From assembly GCA_964592235.1 (NCBI GenBank), contig CAZQCF010000008.1, forward strand, positions 68,191 through 132,190: a DNA stretch of 64,000 nucleotides. The letters run 5' to 3'. Made by a program: the position numbers and the translations under genes. Under the pieces are notes generated by a model, which worked only from the letters and a program-made list of their open reading frames with translations, was not told the origin of the DNA and ran no database searches. The number at the start of each line of letters is the position of its first letter. The first letter of the stretch is position 1. This stretch comes from PLA3 sp964592235 (GTDB taxonomy: Bacteria; Planctomycetota; Phycisphaerae; UBA1845; UTPLA1). This document shows positions 54,563-61,902 of this stretch, in pieces.

Positions 54563-54966
54563 TTACGCCTGATTTCTATCCGACGCACAAACAACTTCGC
54601 CAGTTCGCCGTCGCGGCGCTCTTCGGTTTCGCGCTGATCGGATACACGTTTTTCTACCACGGCGCGATAACGACCGGCTTCAACGTCTGTGCGGGGCTGG
54701 GTGTGGTGATTTTCGCCCTCGGCATGATCGCCCCCGAGTCGATTCGCATCGTGTACGCGCTGCTGATTCTGATCACGCTGCCGATCGGTTGGTTGATCTC
54801 CAACATTTTCCTCCGCGTGATCTTCTACCTTGTCTTCACGCCGATCGGCATGGTGTTCAAGCTGACCGGTCGAGACCCGCTGCGATTGCAGAAACCGTCG
54901 GCCGGTAGTTACTGGCTGGAACATCCCGAACGCACTGATCCCAGGAGTTATTTCCGCCAGGCGTAG
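54559..54966 (+). CDS. SxtJ-like membrane protein
   Basis: A 135-residue protein with three or four membrane helices (FAVAALFGFALIGYTFFYHG, FNVCAGLGVVIFALGMIAP, IVYALLILITLPIGWLISNI) and a short hydrophilic C-terminus (DPLRLQKPSAGSYWLEH). It matches the SxtJ family, small membrane proteins often next to carbamoyltransferases of the SxtI type. The start overlaps the carbamoyltransferase stop (ATGA). The biochemical role is unknown. Confidence 0.8.
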   Translation: MITPDFYPTHKQLRQFAVAALFGFALIGYTFFYHGAITTGFNVCAGLGVVIFALGMIAPESIRIVYALLILITLPIGWLISNIFLRVIFYLVFTPIGMVFKLTGRDPLRLQKPSAGSYWLEHPERTDPRSYFRQA

Positions 54967-54993
54967 CGCGACTCGCCGGCGCAGGAGTTTGCC

Positions 54994-55212
54994 ATGAGCC
55001 AGACCGATCCATCACACGATTCCAAGAATCGGGACGACTTCACGCGCCATGCGACCGAGGCGAGAACGTCCTTTCTCGCCGAGTACATTTACCTGCTCAA
55101 GCACAACAAGAAGTGGTGGATGCTGCCGCTGATTCTGGTACTGCTGGGCTTCGGTGTGTTGATGGTGCTCTCGACCACGGGCGCAGCGCCGTTCATCTAC
55201 ACGCTGTTTTGA
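54994..55212 (+). CDS. DUF5989 small membrane protein
   Basis: A 72-residue protein with one C-terminal helix. The conserved region LAEYIYLLKHNKKWWMLPLI followed by LVLLGFGVLMVLSTTGAAPF-IYTLF matches the DUF5989 family. In many genomes this family sits directly behind carbamoyltransferase and SxtJ genes. The function is unknown, probably in the same membrane complex. It is the last gene before a strong terminator. Confidence 0.82.
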   Translation: MSQTDPSHDSKNRDDFTRHATEARTSFLAEYIYLLKHNKKWWMLPLILVLLGFGVLMVLSTTGAAPFIYTLF

Positions 55213-55254
55213 TGCGCCCGCCGCGTCGTGGCACGGGTTCTCGTTTCGCCTCAC

Positions 55255-55284
55255 AAGCCCCGGGCAATGGCCTGGGGCTTTTTT
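55255..55284 (+). terminator. Rho-independent terminator of the glycan locus
   Basis: A 10-bp stem AAGCCCCGGG/CCTGGGGCTT (one G-U pair), six-base loop and a run of six Ts follow the DUF5989 gene by 42 bp. This is the best terminator in the window. Confidence 0.9.
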
Positions 55285-55327
55285 GCGCCCGCTGGGCGGG
55301 AACGGTTCCGTGAGATTCAAAAAAAAC

Positions 55328-55645
55328 ATGTCCAAATCAACTCGCAATCCACTTTCGCGATGCTGTCTGCCCACTCCGCAAGGCGTTGAGATTAAGGTCA
55401 AAGTCGTGCCCGGGGCATCGCGCAGTCGAATCGCCGGCGTGCTGGGAGATGCCCTGAAGGTTCAAGTCGCCGCGCCGCCGGAGAAAGGCAAGGCCAATGA
55501 TGCCGTGATCGCGCTGCTCGCCGCGAGGCTTCAGCTCCCACGATCAGGTATTTCGCTCATCGCCGGGGCAACCTCCCCGAGGAAAACGTTTCTTGTGCGA
55601 GGCGTGTCGATTGAAGGCATTGTCAGCGCGCTCGCCTCGCCTTGA
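55328..55645 (+). CDS. DUF167 (YggU-like) protein
   Basis: A 105-residue protein of the DUF167/YggU family: IKVKVVPGASRSRIAGVLGD, KVQVAAPPEKGKANDAVIAL and GATSPRKTFLVRGV are the conserved blocks. The family is small and cytoplasmic with unsettled function. The ATG at 55328 keeps the family start after a short basic stretch. It lies just past the terminator of the glycan locus and is convergent with the lipoprotein gene. Confidence 0.88.
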   Translation: MSKSTRNPLSRCCLPTPQGVEIKVKVVPGASRSRIAGVLGDALKVQVAAPPEKGKANDAVIALLAARLQLPRSGISLIAGATSPRKTFLVRGVSIEGIVSALASP

Positions 55646-55773
55646 TCCGCGCGCCAAGCGCGAACCGGGGAATCGCCGTCAACAACAAGCGGGCGCCATT
55701 CGGCGGTCAGCGAGAAGCGCGAACGTCACTGTATCGATTGCTTGCGCAATCGGCATGTTGGCTCGACGTATCT

Positions 55774-55813
55774 GCGTTTCTTGCGTTTTGACTTTTTGAC
55801 GTTTCGACGTTTA
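55774..55813. repeat. Degenerate 8-bp tandem repeat between convergent genes
   Basis: Five units of the GCGTTTCG type (GCGTTTCT, TGCGTTTT, GACTTTTT, GACGTTTC, GACGTTTA) with an 8-bp period. It ends at the stop codon of the lipoprotein gene. It is related to the array inside ubiD. Confidence 0.65.
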
Positions 55814-56329
55814 CTTCTTATCCACCTTCCACACGCCGCCCTTGCTCCGTACGAGGTCCAGCACCTTGCCCCGCGCGCCGGTGATCTGAATCCCCTGCTT
55901 ATCGATCTGGAGATTCCACGGCCCCTTCTGCGGCGCGCCCTCGGGCAGCTTCGTCAGATCCAGCGTCACGCGCGAGACGTTGTGCGTGAGTACCTCGATG
56001 CGATTGGCCCCCGTCCACTTGGCCTCAATCGCCGCGTCGGCCGCGTCGTCGAACGCTGTTCGAAAGACCACCCACGAGTCCTTCGGCCGCTTCGGGGGCG
56101 CCGGAGGCTTGGGCGGCTCGACCCGCGCGGCGGGCGGCGTCTGCGGCACGGCGACTCCATCGCCTGACGCAGGTTGCGGCGGAGCAGTTGGCTCCGCAGA
56201 TTTCGCCGTGGACGGCGCGCTGGTCGACCGACTGCCCTGTTCGCAGCCGATCGGCCCCATCGCCAGCGACGCAAGCAGAAATCCCCACGCCAATATTCCT
56301 TCAACGCGACGGTTCCCCTTTGATGCCAT
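55811..56329 (-). CDS. Lipoprotein of unknown function
   Basis: A 172-residue protein with a signal sequence and lipobox (LASLAMGPIGCEQG, Cys at about residue 29). A Pro/Ala-rich linker (about 35-85) precedes a small beta-rich domain (WVVFRTAFDDAADAAIEAKW, VTLDLTKLPEGAPQKGPWNL). It probably sits at the outer side of a membrane. The stop lies within the 8-bp tandem repeat. No family is recognised. Confidence 0.65.
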   Translation of the reverse strand: MASKGNRRVEGILAWGFLLASLAMGPIGCEQGSRSTSAPSTAKSAEPTAPPQPASGDGVAVPQTPPAARVEPPKPPAPPKRPKDSWVVFRTAFDDAADAAIEAKWTGANRIEVLTHNVSRVTLDLTKLPEGAPQKGPWNLQIDKQGIQITGARGKVLDLVRSKGGVWKVDKK

Positions 56330-56404
56330 AGCCCTTTCCTCGAACGCGCGGTCACGACAGCCCATCCGCGATATGATACCCGCGAACGTTTACAAGGATT
56401 CACC

Positions 56405-57004
56405 ATGCCACGCCTGACGCATTCTCGCACTCAATTGACCAGCCGGCGCCTGCCGGCCGCTGCAACCGACCCGATGCGCATCCGATCCACGACGATCTTG
56501 AGCGTGCGACGTGACGGCCGCGTCGCGATGGGCGGCGATGGTCAGGTCACGCTGGGCGACAGCATTCTCAAGTCCGACGCGGTGAAGGTCCGCCGACTGC
56601 ACAAGGACAGCGTTCTGGCGGGGTTCGCCGGGGCGGCGGCCGACGCCTTCGCCTTGATCGAACGCTTCGAGGGCAAACTCGAACAATTCAAGGGCAATAC
56701 GAAACGCGCCGCGATTGAGCTGGCCAAAGACTGGCGCACCGATCGCGCGCTGCGGCGGCTGGAAAGCCTGCTCGCCGTCGCGGATCGCGAATGCAGCCTC
56801 ATCATCGGCGGCAACGGCGATGTGATCGAACCGTCCGACGGCATCCTCGCAATCGGCAGCGGCTCGACCTGCGCGCTGGCGGCGGCCCGGGCACTGCTGA
56901 CCCACACGGCGCTTGCGTCGTCGCAGATTGTCGAAGCCGGCCTGAAGATCGCCGGCGAGATCAACATCTACTCGAATCAACATATCACCGTGGAGTCGCT
57001 GTGA
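56405..57004 (+). CDS. hslV: ATP-dependent protease subunit HslV
   Basis: A 199-residue proteasome-like peptidase. STTILSVRRDGRVAMGGDGQ contains the N-terminal catalytic Thr (after propeptide removal) and VTLGDSILKSDAVKVRRLHK follows. Also conserved are AGFAGAAADAFALIERFEGK, AIELAKDWRTDRALRRLES and AIGSGSTCALAAARAL. HslV needs the HslU unfoldase, and no hslU is adjacent. The ATG at 56405 is preceded by AAGGA; a second ATG at 56474 would give the usual short propeptide (MRIRS-TTIL), so the exact start is open. The next gene may be cotranscribed. Confidence 0.93.
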   Translation: MPRLTHSRTQLTSRRLPAAATDPMRIRSTTILSVRRDGRVAMGGDGQVTLGDSILKSDAVKVRRLHKDSVLAGFAGAAADAFALIERFEGKLEQFKGNTKRAAIELAKDWRTDRALRRLESLLAVADRECSLIIGGNGDVIEPSDGILAIGSGSTCALAAARALLTHTALASSQIVEAGLKIAGEINIYSNQHITVESL

Positions 57005-57057
57005 AATGCGCGGCGCATCGTCGCCGCACATTCACCCAAGTGAAGGAGTCGCCCGAC

Positions 57058-57363
57058 GTGTCACGACTGGAAAAGCTGCAAGCCCTTCTGGAAAAAGAGC
57101 CGAACGATGCGTTCCTGAACTTCGGCCTCGCGATGGAGCTGGCCAAGTCCGGCCGATTCGAGGAAAGCCTGACGCAGTTCGACCGCACGATCGCCAACGA
57201 TCCCAATTACGTCGCTGCGTGGTTTCAAAAAGGCCGCACGTATGTAAACATGGGCGAGATCGAACTTGCCAAACAGACGCTTCAACAAGGCATCCAGCAG
57301 GCGAACGCGTGCGGTGAATCGCACGCTGCCAGCGAGATGACCGAACTGCTGGCGACCCTGTAG
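57058..57363 (+). CDS. Small TPR protein
   Basis: A 101-residue protein of about three helical TPR repeats (LEKLQALLEKEPNDAFLNFG, AMELAKSGRFEESLTQFDRT, AAWFQKGRTYVNMGEIELAK). Such proteins mediate protein contacts. The GTG start at 57058 has GAAGGAG 10 bases in front; a GTG overlapping the hslV stop (57001) is less likely because the residues it adds are unlike the family. Confidence 0.75.
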   Translation: MSRLEKLQALLEKEPNDAFLNFGLAMELAKSGRFEESLTQFDRTIANDPNYVAAWFQKGRTYVNMGEIELAKQTLQQGIQQANACGESHAASEMTELLATL

Positions 57364-57390
57364 TGGAATTCACCAACGCCGGTGCCGGAA

Positions 57391-58668
57391 TTATGGCAGC
57401 CAGAAATCAAGAATCGCGTAAGTGATCTCGAAGAGCGCGGTACGCACAGGCAGCGAGACCAGCTCCCAGACTGCATGCACCGCCGCCAGCGGAACGCCGT
57501 AGAAGTTCAGCCCGTACAACGTCAGCGCGGCCAGCGGCGTCGCGGTGCCGCCCTCTTGCGGAATGCCGAAAATTACGCGCAGCACGTTTCGCAGGCACGC
57601 GCGATCCACAAGCCGGGTCGGACCGATCGGCTGCTGATTCGTACCGGGCTGATTGCTGTCGGTCGCCGGCGGGATCGGCAACGGCGGCGCCGGCTCGCAT
57701 TCGTCGGGTGTGCCGTTGTTGTTGGAATCCGCGCTCGCGCCGCCCATGATGTCGCAGGAGTCGGGCACGTTGTTGCCGTTGCAGTCGGCAGCCGCCTCGG
57801 AGGTGATTTCGCAGGCATCGAGCGCGTCGTTGGCGTTGCAGTCCAGCATGGGGTTCGCAACGATCTCACAGGAATCAAGAATGCCGTTGCCGTTGCAATC
57901 CAGCGCCGCGTTCTCGGCAATCTCGCAGGAATCGAGCACGCCATTGGTGTTGCAGTCCAGCGACGCATCAGCGGTGATCTCTTCGCTGTCGGGAGTCTGG
58001 TTGCCGTTGCAGTCGACCGGTTCGCCGCCTTCGCCACGCGTGATGACGATGCTGGGCGTGTTCGACTCAATCGGCCAGCCGCTGTTGCCGAGGAGCGGCT
58101 CGGCGTCGGCGAACCGAATCACCGGCGGGATGTCGTCCCATGCCGCCCATTCGGCCGGCCCGATACCGGAATAGATAAGAATGTCGTCTTCAACCGGCGG
58201 CGTGATCTCCAGCTCGAACTCAAAGAGCGTCGCCTTGCCGGTCAATTCACCGCCGATGGTCATTTCCGTCGCGTTCTCAATCAGCTTGCCGGGTCCGGCC
58301 GCCAGCGTCGGTGGGAACTCAATATCAAACGGCGAGAGAAACTCCAGCCAGTTCGCGGCAACATTCGACGCCTCCGGCGCGATCAGATCCATCGAGTATG
58401 CAAAGAATGCATCCTCGACCGGCACCAGCACCTTGAGCTGGACCGTGACCAGAATCGGCTCGGTGGTGTCTTCGACGTAAATCGTCAGCCGCTGGCCCGC
58501 GGCGCCTTGCTCCACGCTCGCGACGCCTGTGCCCGCGCCGGTCGCGCTGGTCACCTCGTACCACGCGTCGATGTCTGCCCGAACCGGCAGCGGCAACCCG
58601 CCGGCCATGGACTTACCGATTAAACAAAGTAGCAGTCCCCGCAGGAAACCAATGGGCGGGCAAGGCAT
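57391..58668 (-). CDS. Secreted protein with DCNGNG calcium-loop repeats
   Basis: A 425-residue exported protein. The signal peptide is MPCPPIGFLRGLLLCLIGKS... The first 200 residues are beta-rich (cohesin- or immunoglobulin-like impression). Six repeats follow, each 20 residues: DCNGNQTPDSEEI, DCNTNGVLDSCEI, DCNGNGILDSCEI, DCNANDALDACEI, DCNGNNVPDSCDI and DSNNNGTPDECEP. The DxNxNG...D loops look like Ca2+-binding type-3 thrombospondin or dockerin-like motifs. A Pro-rich stretch and about 95 C-terminal residues with hydrophobic segments end the protein. Such repeats are frequent in surface proteins of this phylum. Function unknown. Confidence 0.78.
   Translation of the reverse strand: MPCPPIGFLRGLLLCLIGKSMAGGLPLPVRADIDAWYEVTSATGAGTGVASVEQGAAGQRLTIYVEDTTEPILVTVQLKVLVPVEDAFFAYSMDLIAPEASNVAANWLEFLSPFDIEFPPTLAAGPGKLIENATEMTIGGELTGKATLFEFELEITPPVEDDILIYSGIGPAEWAAWDDIPPVIRFADAEPLLGNSGWPIESNTPSIVITRGEGGEPVDCNGNQTPDSEEITADASLDCNTNGVLDSCEIAENAALDCNGNGILDSCEIVANPMLDCNANDALDACEITSEAAADCNGNNVPDSCDIMGGASADSNNNGTPDECEPAPPLPIPPATDSNQPGTNQQPIGPTRLVDRACLRNVLRVIFGIPQEGGTATPLAALTLYGLNFYGVPLAAVHAVWELVSLPVRTALFEITYAILDFWLP
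57690..58020. repeat. 60-bp tandem repeats encoding the DCNGNG motifs
   Basis: Near-identical units of 60 bp built around the core GTTGCAGTC...TCGCAGGAATC. They encode the six calcium-loop repeats of the secreted protein and stay in frame, so unequal crossing-over could change the repeat number. Confidence 0.7.
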
Positions 58669-58807
58669 GGATCAACCTCTCTTGGGGGGGAGATGCTGAT
58701 TCTATGCCTCCAACCTCCGTCGAGTCGAACCAAGAGCGACAGTCGAAACCTGCCCAGTTATGGGATAATCAGTGCTTATCGGGCTCAAGTGTAGTGATTG
58801 GCGTCCA

Positions 58808-59620
58808 TTACACCGACGGCAAAGTCAGCGTAAACGTCGTGCCCTGGCCCGGAGCGCTCGCGACGTCGATCGTGCCGCCCATGTCTTCCATCAATCGCTT
58901 GCAGACATGCAGCCCGAGACCCAGTCCGCCCTTGTCGGTGCGGCCATCAACGGACGAGTCGGCGTCGGGGCCGCCCTTGGTCGTGAAGAACGGCTCGAAG
59001 ATGTGACTGATGTGCTCGTGCGCAATGCCCGGCCCCGTGTCGGTCACTTCCACCGCCACGCGCCCGCCCTCTCGCCGGCCACGGATCATCAAGCGTCCGC
59101 CCCGATCCAGCATCGCCTGCCGCGCATTGAGAATGATGTTAAACAACACCTGCTGCAGCGCGCCCGAGGCCGCACGAACCGCCAGCCCCGCCGGCGCTTC
59201 GATCGACAGCGCGATCCCGTCGCGCGACAGCTCGCGCCCGAGGCACTCCACCGCCTCGCGCGCCGCCTGCTCGACGTTGACAGGTGTCAATTCATCCGGC
59301 GAGCCCGACGCCATGCCCATGATCCGGCCGCACAAGCCGCTCATCCGCTGCGCCGAGCGCAGGGTGCGCTCCACGGCCGATCGCAACTCGTCGGGCTTAT
59401 CACGCGACAGGGCGTACTGCGAGTAGCTCACCAGCGGCGTGAGCAGGTTGTTGAATTCGTGCGCGAGCATGGCCGACATCGTGCCGAGCGAGGCCAGCCG
59501 CTGAAGGCTGCCCACCTGTCGACCCAGCAGGGCGAGCTTGTGCTCCAGCTCCGCCAGCACGCGCGGCAGGTCAGCCGGGGACGTTTGCGACAGTTGCTCG
59601 ATCGGCTCTGCTTCGCTCAT
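58808..59620 (-). CDS. Soluble histidine kinase
   Basis: A 270-residue kinase. A short coiled N-terminus (LAELEHKLALLGRQVGSLQR) precedes the dimerisation helix with SAMLAHEFNNLLTPLVSYSQ (phosphoacceptor His). The ATP site has NIILNARQAMLD (N box), DTGPGIAHEHISHIFEPFFT and GGLGLGLHVCKRLMED. No sensor or membrane segment is seen, so it may respond through a partner. No response regulator is adjacent. It points away from sodA and is separated by about 90 bp from the gene at 59712. Confidence 0.88.
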   Translation of the reverse strand: MSEAEPIEQLSQTSPADLPRVLAELEHKLALLGRQVGSLQRLASLGTMSAMLAHEFNNLLTPLVSYSQYALSRDKPDELRSAVERTLRSAQRMSGLCGRIMGMASGSPDELTPVNVEQAAREAVECLGRELSRDGIALSIEAPAGLAVRAASGALQQVLFNIILNARQAMLDRGGRLMIRGRREGGRVAVEVTDTGPGIAHEHISHIFEPFFTTKGGPDADSSVDGRTDKGGLGLGLHVCKRLMEDMGGTIDVASAPGQGTTFTLTLPSV

Positions 59621-59711
59621 GCAGTCGGGGTCCTTCCGATTCTTGTCTTATCGACCGGACGCGCCGTGAATCCTTGACCGCCGCCCGTTTCCCGCGAGAA
59701 TCGCCGGCACG

Positions 59712-59972
59712 ATGGACCTCCACGATCGGCTTGACGCACTCCTGACCCTGGCCGAGCAACTCGGCCTGTCCATCCGCCGTGAATCGCTCGGCGGCGAGGG
59801 CGGCGGATTGTGCAGGATCAAGGGGCAGGCCGTGCTGTTCCTCGATACGGCGGCCGATCTGGAGACGCGCTACGAGCGCACGCTCGCGGCGCTGGCCGCG
59901 CATCCCGGAATCGACCAGCACTATCTCCCGCCCGAAGTGCGCGAAGACCTCGACCGCCAGCGCGGCGGATAG
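59712..59972 (+). CDS. Small protein of unknown function
   Basis: An 86-residue soluble protein: MDLHDRLDALLTLAEQLGLS, GEGGGLCRIKGQAVLFLDTA and ADLETRYERTLAALAAHPGI. The Gly-rich 'GGGLCRIKG' hairpin with one Cys is notable. I do not recognise a family. It could be a real conserved short gene because the frame is clean and codons look like those of neighbours. Confidence 0.55.
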   Translation: MDLHDRLDALLTLAEQLGLSIRRESLGGEGGGLCRIKGQAVLFLDTAADLETRYERTLAALAAHPGIDQHYLPPEVREDLDRQRGG

Positions 59973-60111
59973 CGATTGAAATTCGCTTCCATGACACGGC
60001 CCTCCGTCTGCCTGAACAACCGAGCCGCGCCCGTCAGGAAACGCCGGGAGACGCAACGGCAGCGAAGTAACGATTCCGATGCAAACCATTTCCCTTGGCA
60101 GGAACATCACA

Positions 60112-60139
60112 CGGCGCTCCCTGACGGTCGCGGCTCGGA
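60112..60139. repeat. Dispersed 28-bp repeat, copy 2
   Basis: Identical over 28 bases to 4328-4355 (core GGCGCTCCCTGACGGTCGCG). It lies 41 bp before the likely sodA -35 element. Confidence 0.8.
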
Positions 60140-60179
60140 GGTGAGGGCGGAGCGTGGGCTTGCAACGAGCGCCCAGTCC

Positions 60180-60208
60180 TTGACCAGCCACGTCACCGCT
60201 GCTAGATT
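60180..60208 (+). promoter_or_regulatory. Candidate promoter of sodA
   Basis: TTGACC (60180-60185) and TAGATT (60203-60208) with a 17-bp spacer, 67 bp before the ATG. An AGAAGGAG ribosome site lies at about 60258-60266, well placed before the start codon. Confidence 0.65.
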
Positions 60209-60275
60209 CCCTCGTTGTCTGCGTTACCCAATTGAACCAACGAGACCGACCCCCTGATTTAGAAGGAGTTGCCCC

Positions 60276-60887
60276 ATGGCTTTTTCGCTTGCCCCGCTGC
60301 CTTACCCGCACGACGCCCTCGCCCCGCACATCGACGCCAAGACGATGGAGATTCATCACGGCAAGCATCACAACGCCTACGTCACGAACCTGAACAAGGC
60401 GCTGGAGGCCCACGCCGATCTCGCCGCCCGGCCGATTGAAGACATTTTGCGAAATATTAGCCAGGTGCCCGAGGCCGTGCGGCAGGCCGTGATCAACAAC
60501 GGCGGCGGTCACGCCAATCACACCCTGTTCTGGAACATCATGGGGCCCAACTGCGGCGGCACGCCGTCGGGAGATCTCGGCGCGGCCATCAACAGCACCT
60601 TCGGCAGCTTTGACGCCTTCAAGGAGAAGGTCGCCACGGCCGGCGCGACGCGCTTCGGCAGCGGCTGGGCCTGGCTCGCCATCAAGGACGGCAAACTCGA
60701 AGTCTTCAGCACCGCCAATCAGGACTCGCCCTACATGACCGGCCACACGCCGCTGATGGGCATCGACGTGTGGGAGCATGCGTACTATCTGAACTATCAG
60801 AACCGCCGGCCCGATTACATCGCGGCGTGGTGGAACACCGTGAACTGGCGGAAGGTGGACGAGCTGTACAAGGCGGCGAAGAAGTAA
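60276..60887 (+). CDS. sodA: Fe/Mn superoxide dismutase
   Basis: A 203-residue superoxide dismutase. Metal ligands are visible as His in EIHHGKHHNAYV, His in GGGHANHTLFW, and Asp and His in MGIDVWEHAYYLNYQNRR. The GGHANH and NYQNRRPDYI forms favour the manganese type, though cambialistic use cannot be excluded. It removes superoxide in the cytoplasm. It appears to be a single-gene transcript with its own promoter and is followed by a palindrome. Confidence 0.96.
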   Translation: MAFSLAPLPYPHDALAPHIDAKTMEIHHGKHHNAYVTNLNKALEAHADLAARPIEDILRNISQVPEAVRQAVINNGGGHANHTLFWNIMGPNCGGTPSGDLGAAINSTFGSFDAFKEKVATAGATRFGSGWAWLAIKDGKLEVFSTANQDSPYMTGHTPLMGIDVWEHAYYLNYQNRRPDYIAAWWNTVNWRKVDELYKAAKK

Positions 60888-60904
60888 AGCCTGTTTCAAA
60901 TCTG

Positions 60905-60980
60905 CTCTCCCCCTGGGGGGAGAGGGGGTGTTGGAACAGCATGTAGTCCGCAACGTAGGGTGCGTCCTCGACGCACCAAA
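60905..60980. repeat. Two dispersed palindromes after sodA
   Basis: 60905-60924 is CTCTCCCCC-TG-GGGGGAGAG, related to the element in the O-antigen-ligase-like gene; it could also act as a weak terminator for sodA but has no T-run. 60954-60980 repeats the 27-bp element seen at 35797-35823. Confidence 0.75.
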
Positions 60981-60991
60981 GCATCAATCTT

Positions 60992-61777
60992 TTATCGCAC
61001 GACGACCACCGTCCCCGGTCCTGCGCGGAGCTGCTCGGCCGCGTGGCCCTGATTAATCGCCACCTCCAGCATGCCGGTCGAGCCGATCAGGGCGACGATC
61101 TCGCCCGGGGCGACATCGCCATACGTCCCGCGCAGCGGCCCGACGCGCAGCGGCCCCACGTGCACGTTCAGGCCTTCGAATGCCGGGAACGCGACACTCA
61201 ATTCCTCCACACTGATGTTGGAGATCAAATTCCCGAACCGGTCGACGTACAGCACCTGCCCCTCGATCCCCCCGCCGGCCAGCGGCGTCGCCTTCTCCAG
61301 ATTGAGTATCTCCAACTGATCAATCGCCGGGCCGACGGCATCCAGCGACAGACCGCGCGCCAGGTTCCCCGCCACCGGCGCAAGGATGTCCCGTCCGTGA
61401 AACGTCGTGCTCACCTCGGGCCGGAACAACCGCGTGTTCTCGATCGATCGCAACTCTTCCAGCACGAAATCGCGCTGCACCAGCGACACCAGCCCGTTGT
61501 CCGGCGCAAGGATCACATGCCCCTCGTATCGCGCCGCGATCATTCGCCGCGTCGTGCCGACACCGGGATCCACCACCGCGACGTGGATCGTGCCGGCCGG
61601 AAAATGCTCCAACACCTGCCGCAACACGAACGCACCATGCACCACGTCGTGCGGCCCGATCGCGTGCGTCACGTCCACGATCTGCGCGCGCGGCTCAATC
61701 TGAAAGATGACGCCCTTCATGCAGGCGACGTAGTGGTCGGCCTGGCCGAAGTCCGTCGTGAGCGTGATCAGCGCCAT
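60992..61777 (-). CDS. S-adenosyl-L-methionine hydroxide adenosyltransferase
   Basis: A 261-residue DUF62-type enzyme that splits SAM with water-derived hydroxide into adenosine and methionine. Motifs: LITLTTDFGQADHYVACMKG, VDVTHAIGPHDV, HVAVVDPGVGTTRRMI, ILAPDNGLVSLV and YVDRFGNLISNI. It is the close relative of bacterial fluorinase/chlorinase but lacks an obvious halide loop. A short VGPLR duplication near the C-terminus comes from a tandem DNA repeat. ATG 61777 starts the canonical N-terminus; a longer frame to 61819 is less likely. It is divergent from the ABC exporter. Confidence 0.9.
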   Translation of the reverse strand: MALITLTTDFGQADHYVACMKGVIFQIEPRAQIVDVTHAIGPHDVVHGAFVLRQVLEHFPAGTIHVAVVDPGVGTTRRMIAARYEGHVILAPDNGLVSLVQRDFVLEELRSIENTRLFRPEVSTTFHGRDILAPVAGNLARGLSLDAVGPAIDQLEILNLEKATPLAGGGIEGQVLYVDRFGNLISNISVEELSVAFPAFEGLNVHVGPLRVGPLRGTYGDVAPGEIVALIGSTGMLEVAINQGHAAEQLRAGPGTVVVVR

Positions 61778-61902
61778 GGCAATTCCGTGAACGGTCGCAA
61801 CCGAGCGACGAGCGGGCATCGTGCCACGGCGCGCCCGTTTCGTCCACGGGCCCCCTGAATGGACGCGCGGCCCGCCCGGCCGCTACACTCTCCGGCGACA
61901 CC

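Larger units (their letters stand above)
59973..60275. other. Intergenic region with dispersed repeat upstream of sodA
   Basis: This 303-bp gap holds the second 28-bp dispersed repeat (60112-60139) and a good promoter (60180-60208). I see no further gene in it. Confidence 0.6.

Noticed and set aside
57690..58020. Periodic 60-bp units that could be taken for a CRISPR array
   Set aside because: The units are contiguous and translate in frame into DCNGNG repeats; no constant repeat with variable spacers of similar length and no cas genes.
60905..60924. Strong sodA terminator
   Set aside because: The hairpin has no following T-run and is related to the dispersed palindromic element, so it is listed as a repeat.
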